From Myxococcota bacterium (lineage in GTDB: Bacteria; Myxococcota_A; Bradymonadia; UBA7976; UBA1532): a stretch of 64,000 bases of DNA. Shown in pieces: positions 52,581 to 61,905 of the stretch (position 1 is its first letter; each line of letters begins with the position of its first letter). The stretch spans positions 1 through 64,000 of the forward strand of contig JAKLJY010000014.1 of the NCBI GenBank assembly GCA_023150895.1, written 5' to 3'. The translations under genes and the position numbers were made by a program. Under the pieces are notes generated by a model. The model saw only the letters and a list, made by a program, of their open reading frames with translations, searched no databases and had not been told where the DNA came from.

Positions 52581-53944
52581 TGATCCCCCGTCGCCCGCTC
52601 TCACGCCGCACGTTCCTGCGCGGCGCCCTCGGTGGTCTCGGCGTCGCGCTGGCGCTCCCCCCGCTCGAAGCCATGCTCGGGCCGCGCGCCGCCGGGGCGC
52701 AGGTCCCCGCGTTTCCGCCGTTTTTCGGTCTGTTCTACTGGGCCAACGGCACGCCCTGGCATGCCCGGCACGGCGGCGAGCAGGCCGGCGCAGGGTATCC
52801 CGATCTGTGGACGCCCGGCACCACCGGCGCCGGGTTTGCGCCGTCGCCCCTGCTCGAACCCCTCGCACGACATCGCCCGACGGTGGTGACCGGCCTCGAG
52901 CCGCACACCGAGGTCCCGCCGGCGCCGCCCGGTCAGGAAGACGGGCACATGCGCGGGTTCATGGTGGCCATGACGGGGGACCGCATCCGGCCCGAGGGCT
53001 TCGACCACCCGTCGCACACCCTGACGGCCCTCTCCCCGAGTCTCGACCAGTATCTCGCGCGGCATCCCGGCTTCTATGAGACACCGCCGCGCTTCCGGAC
53101 GCTCGAGGTGGGCGTGAGCCGCGCCCGTTTCCACGACTACGGCCACTGGAACGCCATCTCGTACAACGGCCCGGACTCCTCGAACCTGCCCATCATGGAG
53201 CCCTCTGCGCTCTTCGACCGTCTGTTCGCGGTCCCGCCGGACACGCGCGAGGCCGACCGGCGGCGCCGCCTGCTCGACGCCGTCCTCGGCGATGCGAACA
53301 CACTGCGGGCGCAGCTCGGCGCGACGGATCGCGGCCGGCTCGACGCGCACCTCGAACACGTCCGCACCTTGCAGCGCCGGATCGAGGTCGCGACGCCGCA
53401 CTGCGAGGTCCCCGGCCGGCCGGGCGACGACGGTGATCTGTTGCAGAAGACGCGCACGATGGGCGACCTGCTGGCGCTGGCCGTCTCTTGCGGGTTGACG
53501 CGCGTGTTCTCGGTGATGCTCACGTCTCCGGCGACGACGCATGTCTTTTCGAACCTCGGCGTGCCCGAAGACATGCACAAGATCTGTCACGACGGCCGCT
53601 GGGAGTGGGTGCGCGACATCACCCGGTATCAGATGGAGTGTTTCGCCGCCTTCCTCGACGCGTTTCAGGCGCCGCAGCCCGACGGGACGACGCTGCTCGA
53701 CCGCGGGCTCGTATACGGCACGTCCGAGTATGGCGAAGGCTGGAAACACAGCGTCAAGGAGCTGCCCGTGCTCATGGTGGGCGGCGCCGGCGGCCGCCTC
53801 GCGCGGGGCGTGCACGTCCGGGAAGTCGACGGCAACCTCTGTCGCGCCCAACTGACCGCCCTGCGCGCCCTCGGCCTCGACGACGCACAGTTCGGGCGCA
53901 ACGGCGCCGAGACGGCCGACGTCCTGCCGGGCCTGCTGACGTGA
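52577..53944 (+). CDS. DUF1552 Tat-exported protein
   Basis: A 455-residue protein with a twin-arginine signal (LSRRTFLRGALGGLGVALAL) and a DUF1552 body (FFGLFYWANGTPWHARHG, SLDQYLARHPGF, TSEYGEGWKHSVKELPVLMV). It is the usual partner of the DUF1592 protein encoded just before and overlaps it by ATGA. Function of DUF1552 is not established; localisation is periplasmic after Tat export. Confidence 0.9.
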   Translation: MMIPRRPLSRRTFLRGALGGLGVALALPPLEAMLGPRAAGAQVPAFPPFFGLFYWANGTPWHARHGGEQAGAGYPDLWTPGTTGAGFAPSPLLEPLARHRPTVVTGLEPHTEVPPAPPGQEDGHMRGFMVAMTGDRIRPEGFDHPSHTLTALSPSLDQYLARHPGFYETPPRFRTLEVGVSRARFHDYGHWNAISYNGPDSSNLPIMEPSALFDRLFAVPPDTREADRRRRLLDAVLGDANTLRAQLGATDRGRLDAHLEHVRTLQRRIEVATPHCEVPGRPGDDGDLLQKTRTMGDLLALAVSCGLTRVFSVMLTSPATTHVFSNLGVPEDMHKICHDGRWEWVRDITRYQMECFAAFLDAFQAPQPDGTTLLDRGLVYGTSEYGEGWKHSVKELPVLMVGGAGGRLARGVHVREVDGNLCRAQLTALRALGLDDAQFGRNGAETADVLPGLLT

Positions 53945-55005
53945 AACGCGCACCGCGGGCGCTGCTCGTCGCCGCACTCTCGGGGGTCGCCCTCTGCGCC
54001 TGCGCCGCCTCCGACGCCGGCGACGGGGACACCGAGGGCTCATCGCTCGGGGGCGGCCTGACCGGCTTCACCGGCGCGGGTGAGGGCGGCGGCGCGAACG
54101 GCCCCGGTGCCTCGGGCGGGGTCGACGATCTCGGCGATGCGGCGGTCATCGGACCGACGCCCCGCAGGGACGCATCGAGCAGCCCCGCCACCGACGCGGA
54201 CCCGCCGACGGACGCTCGCCCGGCGCCCGACGGTCCCACCGCCGAGGCCTGCGCCCCGGCGACCCCCTGCGGCCGCCTCTGCGCGGATCTGACTTCGGAT
54301 CCGCTGAACTGCGGCGCGTGCGGGCGCACCTGCGTCGTCCCGAACGCCAACGCCGCATGTGTCGCCGGCGAGTGTGCCCCCGGCGCCTGTGCGCCCGGGT
54401 TCAGCGACGCCAACGGTCTGCCCGACGACGGCTGCGAGGCGGAGGTCCTCTGCGCCGAAGGGACCCCCTGCGCGACGGCGTGCGGCTCGGAGGGCCGGTT
54501 GACCTGTGCGGGCGGGGCGGCCCCGACGTGTTCGCCCCCCGCCGAGCAGTGCAATGGCGTCGACGACGACTGTGATGGCGCCTGTGATGCGGGCCCCCTG
54601 CCCGGCTGCCGCGTGCCCGTCCACCGCGGGGTCGGCGACGGCCACCTCTACACCACCGACCTCGGCGCCGTTCAGTCCGGCGCGTTCCGCCTCGAGACAC
54701 AGGGGTACTTCCACCTGTATCGCGAGGGCGCGCAGGGCATGCGACCCGTCTTCCTGTGCCGCAAGGGCGACGGCAAACGCTTTCTCACCAGTGATCAGGC
54801 CTGCGAGATCGGCGTCGCGCCCGAGGCCACGCTCGGTTTCTGGGCGCCGGAGGCCGTGTGCGGCGCGATTCCGCTGTACCGCCTCTACAGCCCGGCCAGC
54901 AACGACCACTTCTACACCACCAGCGCACCCGAGCGGGACAACGCCGTCTCCGCCTACGGGTACCTGTACGAGAGCGTCGCCGGGCACGTTTGGGCGGGGC
55001 CCTGA
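53941..55005 (+). CDS. DUF5648 lipoprotein
   Basis: A 354-residue lipoprotein (LSGVALCAC). An Asp/Pro-rich linker and Cys-rich modules (CGRLCADL, CGACGRTC, CATACGSEG, a MopE-like CNGVDDDCDGACD) lead to a C-terminal DUF5648 unit whose repeats read HLYTTDLGAVQ and DHFYTTSAPERDNAV. DUF5648 is found in secreted lectin- or cell-wall-associated proteins. Its GTG overlaps the DUF1552 stop (GTGA), giving a three-gene operon from 50739. Confidence 0.85.
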   Translation: MKRAPRALLVAALSGVALCACAASDAGDGDTEGSSLGGGLTGFTGAGEGGGANGPGASGGVDDLGDAAVIGPTPRRDASSSPATDADPPTDARPAPDGPTAEACAPATPCGRLCADLTSDPLNCGACGRTCVVPNANAACVAGECAPGACAPGFSDANGLPDDGCEAEVLCAEGTPCATACGSEGRLTCAGGAAPTCSPPAEQCNGVDDDCDGACDAGPLPGCRVPVHRGVGDGHLYTTDLGAVQSGAFRLETQGYFHLYREGAQGMRPVFLCRKGDGKRFLTSDQACEIGVAPEATLGFWAPEAVCGAIPLYRLYSPASNDHFYTTSAPERDNAVSAYGYLYESVAGHVWAGP

Positions 55006-55077
55006 GAGGGTCGGCGGAGATCGTCCACCGGCTCCGCAGCCCGCTGCATCCCGACATGCGGCGTCGTGGGGCCCCCA

Positions 55078-55115
55078 ACATCTGGGGCTGTACCCCGGGT
55101 ACAGCACCCAGATGT
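55078..55115. repeat. 38-bp near-perfect palindrome
   Basis: Reads ACATCTGGGGCTGTACCC, a CG centre, then GGTACAGCACCCAGATGT; the arms pair over about 17 of 18 positions. It lies between two same-strand genes and has no T-run directly after it, though a T-rich stretch (GATTTTTCTTTTT, 55189-55201) follows about 75 nt later. It may be a transcription stop or attenuator stem, or a small mobile repeat unit. Confidence 0.6.
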
Positions 55116-55259
55116 CGTGCACCCCCACTCCTTGCCTGTCGGGCGCATCGTGCTGCTCGCTTCGGCGTCCAATTCCCGCCGACCCTCCGATTTTTCTTTT
55201 TCGGTTTTGTGGCGCCCCGCGTGTCGAAGGGAGCAGAACCCCAACGGAGACACCGACGC

Positions 55260-57173
55260 ATGAAACCGAACCGCCTCGCCCTCACCGCCCTCACCGCCCT
55301 CGCGCCGCTCACCTCGCTCCTGCTCTTGCCCGCCTGCGGCACGCAGGACGACACGACCGACCCCGAAACGCAGGGCGCGGTCGCCGAGATGCGCGCCGCG
55401 CTGCCCACCGCCGAACACATGACCATCCGGGTCCCCACGCAGGCGGCGCTGACGGGCGAGCAGGCCACGTTCTACGGGTTCACGCGCGGCGTCAGCGTGC
55501 ACGTCAACGGCACGGTGCACTTCATCACGGATCTCATCCGCGACGTGGTCGAGACGCCCCCCGCGGACACCGACGACGCCACGTACGCGCTGTGGGGCCC
55601 CTACCGCGACGCGCTTTCGCCGGCCTCGTGGGTGGTGCGGGTGGATCGCCAGCCCGACGGCAGCTTCCGCTACTCCGTCCAGGGATTCGACCGCAACGGC
55701 GACCCCGCGGCGGCCACGACCGTCCTCGAGGGCGGACACACGCCGGGCGATGGTGCCGGCCGCGGCTTCGGGTACTGGCGCTACGACGTCACCGCCGGCC
55801 ACGCGCTCGACCCCACGACGCAGTCCTCCACGGGTGTGATGGAAGTGCAGTACGACCTCGCCGGCGATCGCACGCTGGAGGTGAAGTTCACGGACTTCCA
55901 GGCCGAGAACGACCCGGTGCCGAACGACGCGCTCTATCGCTACACCGAGGCCGCCGACGGCTCCGGCACGTTCGACTTCGTCTCCAATCTGGACATCGAC
56001 GAGGACAGCGACCCCACACGGGACCGCCGCGAGCTGATGCAGGTGCGCTCGCGCTGGCGCCCGGACGGCCCCGGCCGGTCGGACGTCGTTGCGACCCACG
56101 GCGATCTGGCGGCCGGCGTGCAGGTCGATCTGACGGAGTGTTGGGATGCGGCGTTCACCCGCACCTACGTCCGGTTCGCATTCCCCGGCGCCGAACAGAC
56201 CGACGGCGACGCGGCGGACTGCCCGTTCCCGACCCCCGAGTACCCGCGGTTCGATGACTTCGACCCGGCCGCCTTCGCAGACGCCGACCTCGTCGCGGCC
56301 CTGCCGGAGCCTGCGGATCTGGACTTCGCGCCGGTCGGGATCGCCGACCCCGTGGCGGAACCCGCCGCGTACTACGTCGTCACGGTGGACACCGTGCGCG
56401 ACACCAACGCCCATGTGCGAGAGACGCTCGACGGGCTGCGACGGATCACCCGCCTGCCCCCCAATGACTGCACCCCGCAGGGCTGCACCTGGGGCCCCTA
56501 CACCGACTGGGCGCGGGGCGTGACGTCTCGGGTCGAGGTCCTGCGGGCGGGCGATGGTCTGTTCACGTTCAACGCCGTCGGCAAGCGATTCGGCGAGGCC
56601 GACGACGCGTGGGTCCGACTCTACGAGGGCGGGTTTTCTTCCACCGACGTGAACGGCGACGGCGATGGCTGGTACGCGCTGGATCTCACCGCCATCGGCG
56701 CGTGGCAACAGACCCCCGGAAGCGGCCGGGTGCGGGTCGAGCTCTCGCGGCGCGGCGCGGGGGGCACCGTCAACCTGCGGGGGGACGACATCGTCCCCGA
56801 GGGCGGCGCGGGTCCGTTCTCCGTGCGCTACGCCCTTCAGGTCGAGCCCGATGGCAGCGGCCGCGTCAGCTTCGCATTGCCCGGCGACATCGACGACGGC
56901 CGCGACGGCCGCACCGCCCTGGAGTCCGTCTCGGCCGTCACACGCTGGGTGCCCGGTGGCGTCGGACAGACCAACGTGCGCGTCTCCGAGGGCGACCTCG
57001 GCGACGACGAGGTCGTGCTCGGTCTGCAGTGTTGGGACGCCCGCGCCGCGCTGACCCACGAGGCGTACGCGAAGCAGGCGCCCGACGCCGCCGCCCGCCC
57101 CGAGGCCGATCCCGAGGCCTGCCCCTTCGCCGACTGGGCCGAGCCCGAGTTCCCGCCGCTCGCCGACGAGTGA
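55260..57173 (+). CDS. WGPYRDALSP-family lipoprotein with tandem domain duplication
   Basis: A 637-residue lipoprotein (LTSLLLLPAC). It carries two copies of the domain seen once in 49568-50563: WGPYRDALSPASWVVRVDRQ and ECWDAAFTRTYVRF in copy 1, WGPYTDWARGVTSRVEVLRA and QCWDARAALTHEAY in copy 2, with matching ELM/SRWRPDGPGRSDV and AVTRWVPGGVGQTNV segments. The overall size is twice the single-domain member. No known fold recognised. The ATG at 55260 follows an ACGGAG-like site. A T-rich pocket lies upstream. Confidence 0.7.
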   Translation: MKPNRLALTALTALAPLTSLLLLPACGTQDDTTDPETQGAVAEMRAALPTAEHMTIRVPTQAALTGEQATFYGFTRGVSVHVNGTVHFITDLIRDVVETPPADTDDATYALWGPYRDALSPASWVVRVDRQPDGSFRYSVQGFDRNGDPAAATTVLEGGHTPGDGAGRGFGYWRYDVTAGHALDPTTQSSTGVMEVQYDLAGDRTLEVKFTDFQAENDPVPNDALYRYTEAADGSGTFDFVSNLDIDEDSDPTRDRRELMQVRSRWRPDGPGRSDVVATHGDLAAGVQVDLTECWDAAFTRTYVRFAFPGAEQTDGDAADCPFPTPEYPRFDDFDPAAFADADLVAALPEPADLDFAPVGIADPVAEPAAYYVVTVDTVRDTNAHVRETLDGLRRITRLPPNDCTPQGCTWGPYTDWARGVTSRVEVLRAGDGLFTFNAVGKRFGEADDAWVRLYEGGFSSTDVNGDGDGWYALDLTAIGAWQQTPGSGRVRVELSRRGAGGTVNLRGDDIVPEGGAGPFSVRYALQVEPDGSGRVSFALPGDIDDGRDGRTALESVSAVTRWVPGGVGQTNVRVSEGDLGDDEVVLGLQCWDARAALTHEAYAKQAPDAAARPEADPEACPFADWAEPEFPPLADE

Positions 57174-57195
57174 GGTCTACCGGGGTGTGGGCGTC

Positions 57196-57236
57196 TTGAC
57201 ACCGCCCGCACGAGCGCGCATCGTTCATCGACGATG
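57196..57236 (+). promoter_or_regulatory. ars operon promoter with operator
   Basis: A TTGACA -35 element (57196-57201) is followed, 17 nt later, by a weak CATCGT -10 (57219-57224). The same CATCGT pairs with ACGATG (57231-57236) as a perfect 6-bp inverted repeat with a 6-nt spacer, covering the -10. It is 33 nt before the arsD ATG. A dimeric repressor such as ArsD or an unlinked ArsR could bind it. Based on symmetry and position only. Confidence 0.45.
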
Positions 57237-57268
57237 AGCGATTCCGCTCGCCCCCCGAGGTGCCCACC

Positions 57269-57661
57269 ATGCCCACCACCGTTCAGGTCTTCGACCCCGC
57301 CCTTTGCTGCTCCACCGGCGTCTGTGGTCCCAGCGTCGATCCGCAGCTCGTCCGATTCGCCGCCGATCTCGACTGGCTCGCCGCCCAGGGCGTCACCGTC
57401 GAACGCTACAACCTCGCACGGCAGCCGGCCGCTTTCGCCGCCGACGCCGTCGTGCGCGGCGCCCTCGAGACGCTTGGCGACGGCGCGCTGCCGCTCGTCA
57501 AGGTGGACGGCGCCGTGCGCAGCACCGGCCTCTATCCGACGCGCCAGACCCTCGCCGACTGGGCCGGTCTGGTCGCCTCCGCCCGCTCGCGCGACGCGCT
57601 GCCCCTCGCCGGCGCCTGCTGCGGGCCGAAGGACCCGGGAGCCGCCACCGGCTGCTGCTGA
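57269..57661 (+). CDS. arsD: ArsD arsenic metallochaperone
   Basis: A 130-residue ArsD. The As(III)-binding triad is present as CC-x4-C (Cys13, Cys14, Cys19 in ALCCSTGVCG), and the C-terminal vicinal pairs (ACCGPKD, GCC) match R773 ArsD. It passes As(III) to ArsA and weakly represses the operon. The ATG at 57269 has GAGG 8 nt upstream; a GTG at 57260 is too near that site. It opens the ars operon. Confidence 0.93.
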   Translation: MPTTVQVFDPALCCSTGVCGPSVDPQLVRFAADLDWLAAQGVTVERYNLARQPAAFAADAVVRGALETLGDGALPLVKVDGAVRSTGLYPTRQTLADWAGLVASARSRDALPLAGACCGPKDPGAATGCC

Positions 57662-57673
57662 AGGGGGGCGACC

Positions 57674-59440
57674 ATGCACCCCCTCGAAAAACCGACCCGC
57701 GTCCTCTTCTTCACGGGCAAGGGCGGCGTCGGCAAGACGTCGTTCGCGTGCGCGACGGCGTTGTCCCTCGCCGACACGGGGCGCCGCGTCCTGCTCGTCA
57801 GCACGGATCCCGCTTCGAACCTCGACGAGGTGCTCGGCGTCTCGCTGAGCGACACGCCGCGGCCCGTCCCCGGCGCCCCCGGCCTGCATGCCCTCAACAT
57901 CGATCCGGAGGCCGCTGCCCGCGCCTACCGCGACCGCATCATCGGGCCGTACCGGGCCCTGCTGCCCGCCGCCGCCGTGCGCAGCATGGAAGAGCAGCTC
58001 TCCGGCGCGTGCACGGTGGAGATCGCGGCCTTCGACGCCTTCACGGCGCTACTCGGCGAGCCCTCGGCGACGGCGGCCTTCGACCATGTGATCTTCGACA
58101 CGGCGCCGACGGGGCACACCCTGCGCCTGCTGGAGTTGCCGGCCGCGTGGACGACCTTTCTCGACACGAACGTCGGCGGCACGAGCTGTCTCGGTCCGCT
58201 CGCCGGCCTCGAGAAGCAGCGCGCCCTCTACGCCGCGTCTCAGGCCGCGTTGCGCGACCCCGCCGTCACGACCCTCGTCCTGGTCGCCCGGCCGGAGGTC
58301 GCCGCGCTGCGCGAGGCCGAGCGGACGCGCCACGAGCTCGCCCAACTCGGCCTGCGTCGAGTGGTGCTGGTGCTCAACGGTCTGTTCCGCGCGTCGGACG
58401 CCGACGATCCGGTCGCATCGGCGCTCGCCGCGCGGGGCGAGGCGGCGCTGCAATACATGCTCGAGTCGACGACCCTCGGCGCGCTGCCGCGCATCGAGGT
58501 GCCCCTGTGGCCGCACGCCCTGCTCGGGCTCGAGGCGCTGCGAGCGATGGTGCAGGGAGCAGACCCCGCCGGCCGCGGGCCACCGTCGGTCACCGCCGGA
58601 ACGCCGCCCGCGCTCGAATCCACCGAGGGCCTGAACGCGATCATCGACCGCATCGCCGCGCGTGGGCGCGGGGTCGTCATGACCATGGGCAAAGGGGGCG
58701 TGGGCAAGACGACCATCGCCGCCCGCATCGCGCAAGGCCTCGCCCGGCGTGGCCATGCCGTCACCCTCACCACCACCGATCCGGCGGCCCACGTCGCCGA
58801 GGCGGCCCGGGCGGTCCTCGCCTCGGGCGACCGCGCCCCGAGCGACTTCGAGGTGACCCGCATCGACCCGGCCGCCGAGACGGCCCGGTACACCGCGGAG
58901 GTCCTGGAGACGGCGGGCGCAGGCCTCGACGACCACGGCCGCGCGCTGCTCGAAGAGGACCTCCGCAGCCCCTGCACGGAGGAAATCGCGGTGTTTCGCG
59001 CCTTCGCCGAGACGGTCTCGCGGGGCACGAGCCGCTTCGTCGTCATCGATACGGCGCCGACGGGTCATACGCTCTTGCTGCTCGACGCGGCCGAGGCCTA
59101 CCACCGCGACGTGCTGCGCAAGCCGAGCGGCAGCCCCGAGGCCGTGCTGAACCTGCTGCCCCGGCTGCGCGATCCGGAATACACACACGTCCTGATCATC
59201 ACGCTGCCCGAAGCCACCCCCGTCCACGAGGCCATGCACCTCGAGGCCGATCTTTCCCGGGCGGGCATCACACCGTTCGCCTGGGTCGTCAATCAGAGCC
59301 TGGCACCCATCGCCGTGCGCGACCCCGTCCTGCGCGCCCGCCGCGACGCCGAAGCACGGTCCATCGACGAGGTCGTCGCGCACGCCCGCACCGTCGTCGT
59401 CGAGCCCTGGCGTGCCGAGGCCGCCGGAGGGGTGTCATGA
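57674..59440 (+). CDS. arsA: ArsA arsenite-transporting ATPase
   Basis: A 588-residue tandem ATPase: two P-loops GKGGVGKT (residues 15-22 and about 339-346), each followed by DTAPTGHT. It takes As(III) from ArsD and energises the membrane carrier, here most likely Acr3. Length and duplication match R773 ArsA. GGGGGG lies before the ATG. Its stop overlaps the thioredoxin gene by ATGA. Confidence 0.95.
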   Translation: MHPLEKPTRVLFFTGKGGVGKTSFACATALSLADTGRRVLLVSTDPASNLDEVLGVSLSDTPRPVPGAPGLHALNIDPEAAARAYRDRIIGPYRALLPAAAVRSMEEQLSGACTVEIAAFDAFTALLGEPSATAAFDHVIFDTAPTGHTLRLLELPAAWTTFLDTNVGGTSCLGPLAGLEKQRALYAASQAALRDPAVTTLVLVARPEVAALREAERTRHELAQLGLRRVVLVLNGLFRASDADDPVASALAARGEAALQYMLESTTLGALPRIEVPLWPHALLGLEALRAMVQGADPAGRGPPSVTAGTPPALESTEGLNAIIDRIAARGRGVVMTMGKGGVGKTTIAARIAQGLARRGHAVTLTTTDPAAHVAEAARAVLASGDRAPSDFEVTRIDPAAETARYTAEVLETAGAGLDDHGRALLEEDLRSPCTEEIAVFRAFAETVSRGTSRFVVIDTAPTGHTLLLLDAAEAYHRDVLRKPSGSPEAVLNLLPRLRDPEYTHVLIITLPEATPVHEAMHLEADLSRAGITPFAWVVNQSLAPIAVRDPVLRARRDAEARSIDEVVAHARTVVVEPWRAEAAGGVS

Positions 59441-59841
59441 GCCCCGCCCTGCGCCGGCTGACGCTGGCGGGGGTGGGCGCCGCCGCGATCGGTGTGTTCG
59501 TGTTTCGCCCCGCCGCCGAAGGGACTCCGCCGACCGAGGCGGCCACCCCGATCACACGGGCGCCGCGCCTCGTCGAGCTCGGATCGACGAAGTGCAAGAG
59601 CTGTGTCGCCATGCACGAGGAGCTCGGCCGTCTTCGGAGCGAGTGCCCCGACGGTTTCGCCATCGAGGAGATCGACGTGTGGCGCGACGCCGACGCCGCC
59701 CGCCGGCACCGCGTCGATCTGATCCCGACACAGGTCTTCCTCGACGCTTCGGGCCGGGAGCTGGAGCGACACACCGGGTTCCTCGCCGCCGCCGACATCC
59801 GCTCGCGCTTCGCCGCCCACGGCGTCGCCTGTACGCCATGA
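59437..59841 (+). CDS. membrane-anchored thioredoxin-like protein
   Basis: A 134-residue protein with an N-terminal signal anchor (LTLAGVGAAAIGVFVF) and a thioredoxin domain with active site CKSC (Cys53, Cys56) in STKCKSCVAMH and a cis-Pro region (LIPTQVFLDASGRE). It faces the periplasm and probably receives electrons from CcdA, encoded next with a 4-nt overlap. Position in an arsenic operon suggests thiol protection or recycling. Confidence 0.85.
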   Translation: MSPALRRLTLAGVGAAAIGVFVFRPAAEGTPPTEAATPITRAPRLVELGSTKCKSCVAMHEELGRLRSECPDGFAIEEIDVWRDADAARRHRVDLIPTQVFLDASGRELERHTGFLAAADIRSRFAAHGVACTP

Positions 59842-60530
59842 CCACCTGGCTCGGCACGCTCTCGGCCGCGGTGGAGGGCGCCCCCGGCGTCGCGCTCGGC
59901 GCGTCCGCCCTGCTCGGAGCGCTCAGCGTTGCGGTCAGCCCCTGCCACCTCGCGGGCATCCCGCTCGTCATGGGGGTCGTTCAGGCCCGGCGCGACGCGC
60001 ACCGCAGCGCATTCGCCGTCGCGCTCCGCTTCGGCCTGGGGCTGTTGCTCTCTTTCGGGGTCGTCGGTGCCGCCACCGTGGCCGCGGGTCGCATCGCCGG
60101 TGATCTCGGCCTGGCCGGCTCGCTGCTCGGCGCCGCCCTCTTCATCGGGTTCGGCCTTCAGTTGCTCGAGGTCGTCGACCTGCCCTGGTTCGGCTCGCTG
60201 ATGGGGCACGCCCAGGGGCGCGCGGGCGCACCGGCGCTCGTCGGCTTCCTGTTCGGCGCCAGCCTCGGTCCCTGCACGTTCTCGTTCATGGCACCGGCGC
60301 TCGGCGTCGTCATGGCCGTGGGGGTCTCGCGCCCGCTCTATGCCACGGGGCTGCTGCTCGTCTTCGCGGTGACGCACACCGCGACCGTCCTGGCCGCCGG
60401 GGCGTTCGGTGGTGCCACGGGTCGTTTCCTCGAGTCCCGCGGGGCGAATCGCGCCGTGGGTCTGTTTCGCCGCGGGACGGGCCTGGCGCTCATTCTCGGC
60501 GGTCTGTATTTCCTCTACTCGGCCCCCTGA
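59838..60530 (+). CDS. ccdA: CcdA-type thiol electron transporter
   Basis: A 230-residue membrane protein of the DsbD/CcdA family with about six transmembrane helices. The two redox Cys lie in helices 1 and 4 (SVAVSPCHLAGIP and GASLGPCTFSFM), the arrangement that moves electrons from cytoplasmic thioredoxin to the periplasm. The adjacent thioredoxin is the expected acceptor. ATGA overlap with it. Confidence 0.88.
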   Translation: MTTWLGTLSAAVEGAPGVALGASALLGALSVAVSPCHLAGIPLVMGVVQARRDAHRSAFAVALRFGLGLLLSFGVVGAATVAAGRIAGDLGLAGSLLGAALFIGFGLQLLEVVDLPWFGSLMGHAQGRAGAPALVGFLFGASLGPCTFSFMAPALGVVMAVGVSRPLYATGLLLVFAVTHTATVLAAGAFGGATGRFLESRGANRAVGLFRRGTGLALILGGLYFLYSAP

Positions 60531-60555
60531 GCCCAACGAACGGACGGTCAGACCC

Positions 60556-60825
60556 ATGGCCCGCCATACCATCGAAGTCCTCGGCCGCGGCTGCGGCGCA
60601 TGTGACTGGACCGAACGCCTCGTGCGCGAGACCGTCGCAGCGCTGGGGGCCGACGCCACGGTGATCAAGGTCGACGACACCGCGGCCCTCATCGCCCGGG
60701 GTGTCCTCGCGACGCCCGCCATCGCCGTGGATGCGAAGATCGTACACATGGGCGGCCTGCCCAGGAAAGCCCAGATCGAGGCGTGGATCCGCGACCTCGA
60801 CCAGACGCCCGGGAGCAACGCATGA
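60556..60825 (+). CDS. small cytoplasmic redox-active disulfide protein (TRX-like)
   Basis: An 89-residue thioredoxin-fold protein without signal ([24 protein letters not shown], Cys13 and Cys16), with a cis-Pro segment [16 protein letters not shown], of the redox-active disulfide protein type. It may supply electrons to CcdA or to the arsenate reductase downstream. ATG at 60556 after GGTCAGACC; overlaps acr3 by 4 nt. Confidence 0.85.
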   Translation: MARHTIEVLGRGCGACDWTERLVRETVAALGADATVIKVDDTAALIARGVLATPAIAVDAKIVHMGGLPRKAQIEAWIRDLDQTPGSNA

Positions 60826-61889
60826 CACACGGTCTGACCCGCCGCCTCTCCTTCCTCGACCGCTACCTGACCCTGTGGATCTTCCTGGCGATGGCCGGGG
60901 GTGTCCTGCTCGGCAGCGTCGCCCCCGGATTCCCCGCGGCCCTCGAGCGCATGAGCGTGGGCACGACGTCCATCCCCATCGCCATCGGCCTCGTGCTCAT
61001 GATGTATCCCCCGCTCGCCAAGGTGCGCTACGAAGAGCTCGGCCGCGTCTTCCGGGATCGCCGGGTGCTCCTCTTGTCCCTCGTGCAGAACTGGGTCGTC
61101 GGGCCGGTGCTGATGTTCGGTCTGGCGGTTCTCTTTCTGCACGACGCGCCGGAGTACATGCTCGGGCTCATCCTCATCGGCCTGGCACGCTGCATCGCGA
61201 TGGTCATCGTCTGGAACGAGCTCGCCCGGGGCGACACCGAGTATTGCGCCGGTCTCGTCGCGTTCAACGCGCTCTTTCAGGTGCTGTTCTTCTCCCTCTA
61301 CGCCTATGTGTTCGCCACGCTGATCCCCGCCTGGCTCGGGCTCGAGGGCGCGGTCGTGAACGTCTCCATCGGAGACATCGCGCAGAGCGTGGCCATCTAC
61401 CTCGGCATCCCCTTCGCCGCCGGCTTCCTGACCCGGCGGGCGCTCGTCGCCGCCCGGGGGCGGGAGTGGTACGAGGCGCGCTTCGTGCCGCGCATCGGGC
61501 CGGTGACGCTCGTCTCCCTGCTCTTCACCATCGTCGTGATGTTCTCCCTCAAGGGCGAAGCCATCCTGCAACTGCCCCTCGACGTCCTGCGCATCGCGGT
61601 GCCGCTGCTCATCTACTTCGTCTTGATGTTCGCGATCTCGTTCGTGATGAGTCGCAAGGTCGGCGCGCCCTATCCGCAGGCCGCGACGCTGTCGTTCACG
61701 GCCGCCTCCAACAACTTCGAGCTCGCCATCGCGGTCGCGATCGCCAGCTTCGGCATCCACAGCGGGGCGGCCTTCGCCGCGGTCATCGGCCCCCTCGTCG
61801 AGGTCCCGGTGCTCATCGGCCTCGTGAACGTCGCCCTGTGGGCCGAGCGCCGCTATTTCAAGACCCCCGCCGCCGAGCGCGCGGCCTGA
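60822..61889 (+). CDS. acr3: Acr3 arsenite efflux permease
   Basis: A 355-residue membrane protein with ten transmembrane helices. The conserved Cys in [19 protein letters not shown] and the [13 protein letters not shown] segment define the ACR3 family. It exports As(OH)3, powered by the proton motive force or together with ArsA. ATG at 60822 overlaps the preceding stop. Confidence 0.95.
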   Translation: MTHGLTRRLSFLDRYLTLWIFLAMAGGVLLGSVAPGFPAALERMSVGTTSIPIAIGLVLMMYPPLAKVRYEELGRVFRDRRVLLLSLVQNWVVGPVLMFGLAVLFLHDAPEYMLGLILIGLARCIAMVIVWNELARGDTEYCAGLVAFNALFQVLFFSLYAYVFATLIPAWLGLEGAVVNVSIGDIAQSVAIYLGIPFAAGFLTRRALVAARGREWYEARFVPRIGPVTLVSLLFTIVVMFSLKGEAILQLPLDVLRIAVPLLIYFVLMFAISFVMSRKVGAPYPQAATLSFTAASNNFELAIAVAIASFGIHSGAAFAAVIGPLVEVPVLIGLVNVALWAERRYFKTPAAERAA

Positions 61890-61905
61890 ACGGACGGAGT
61901 CCCCC

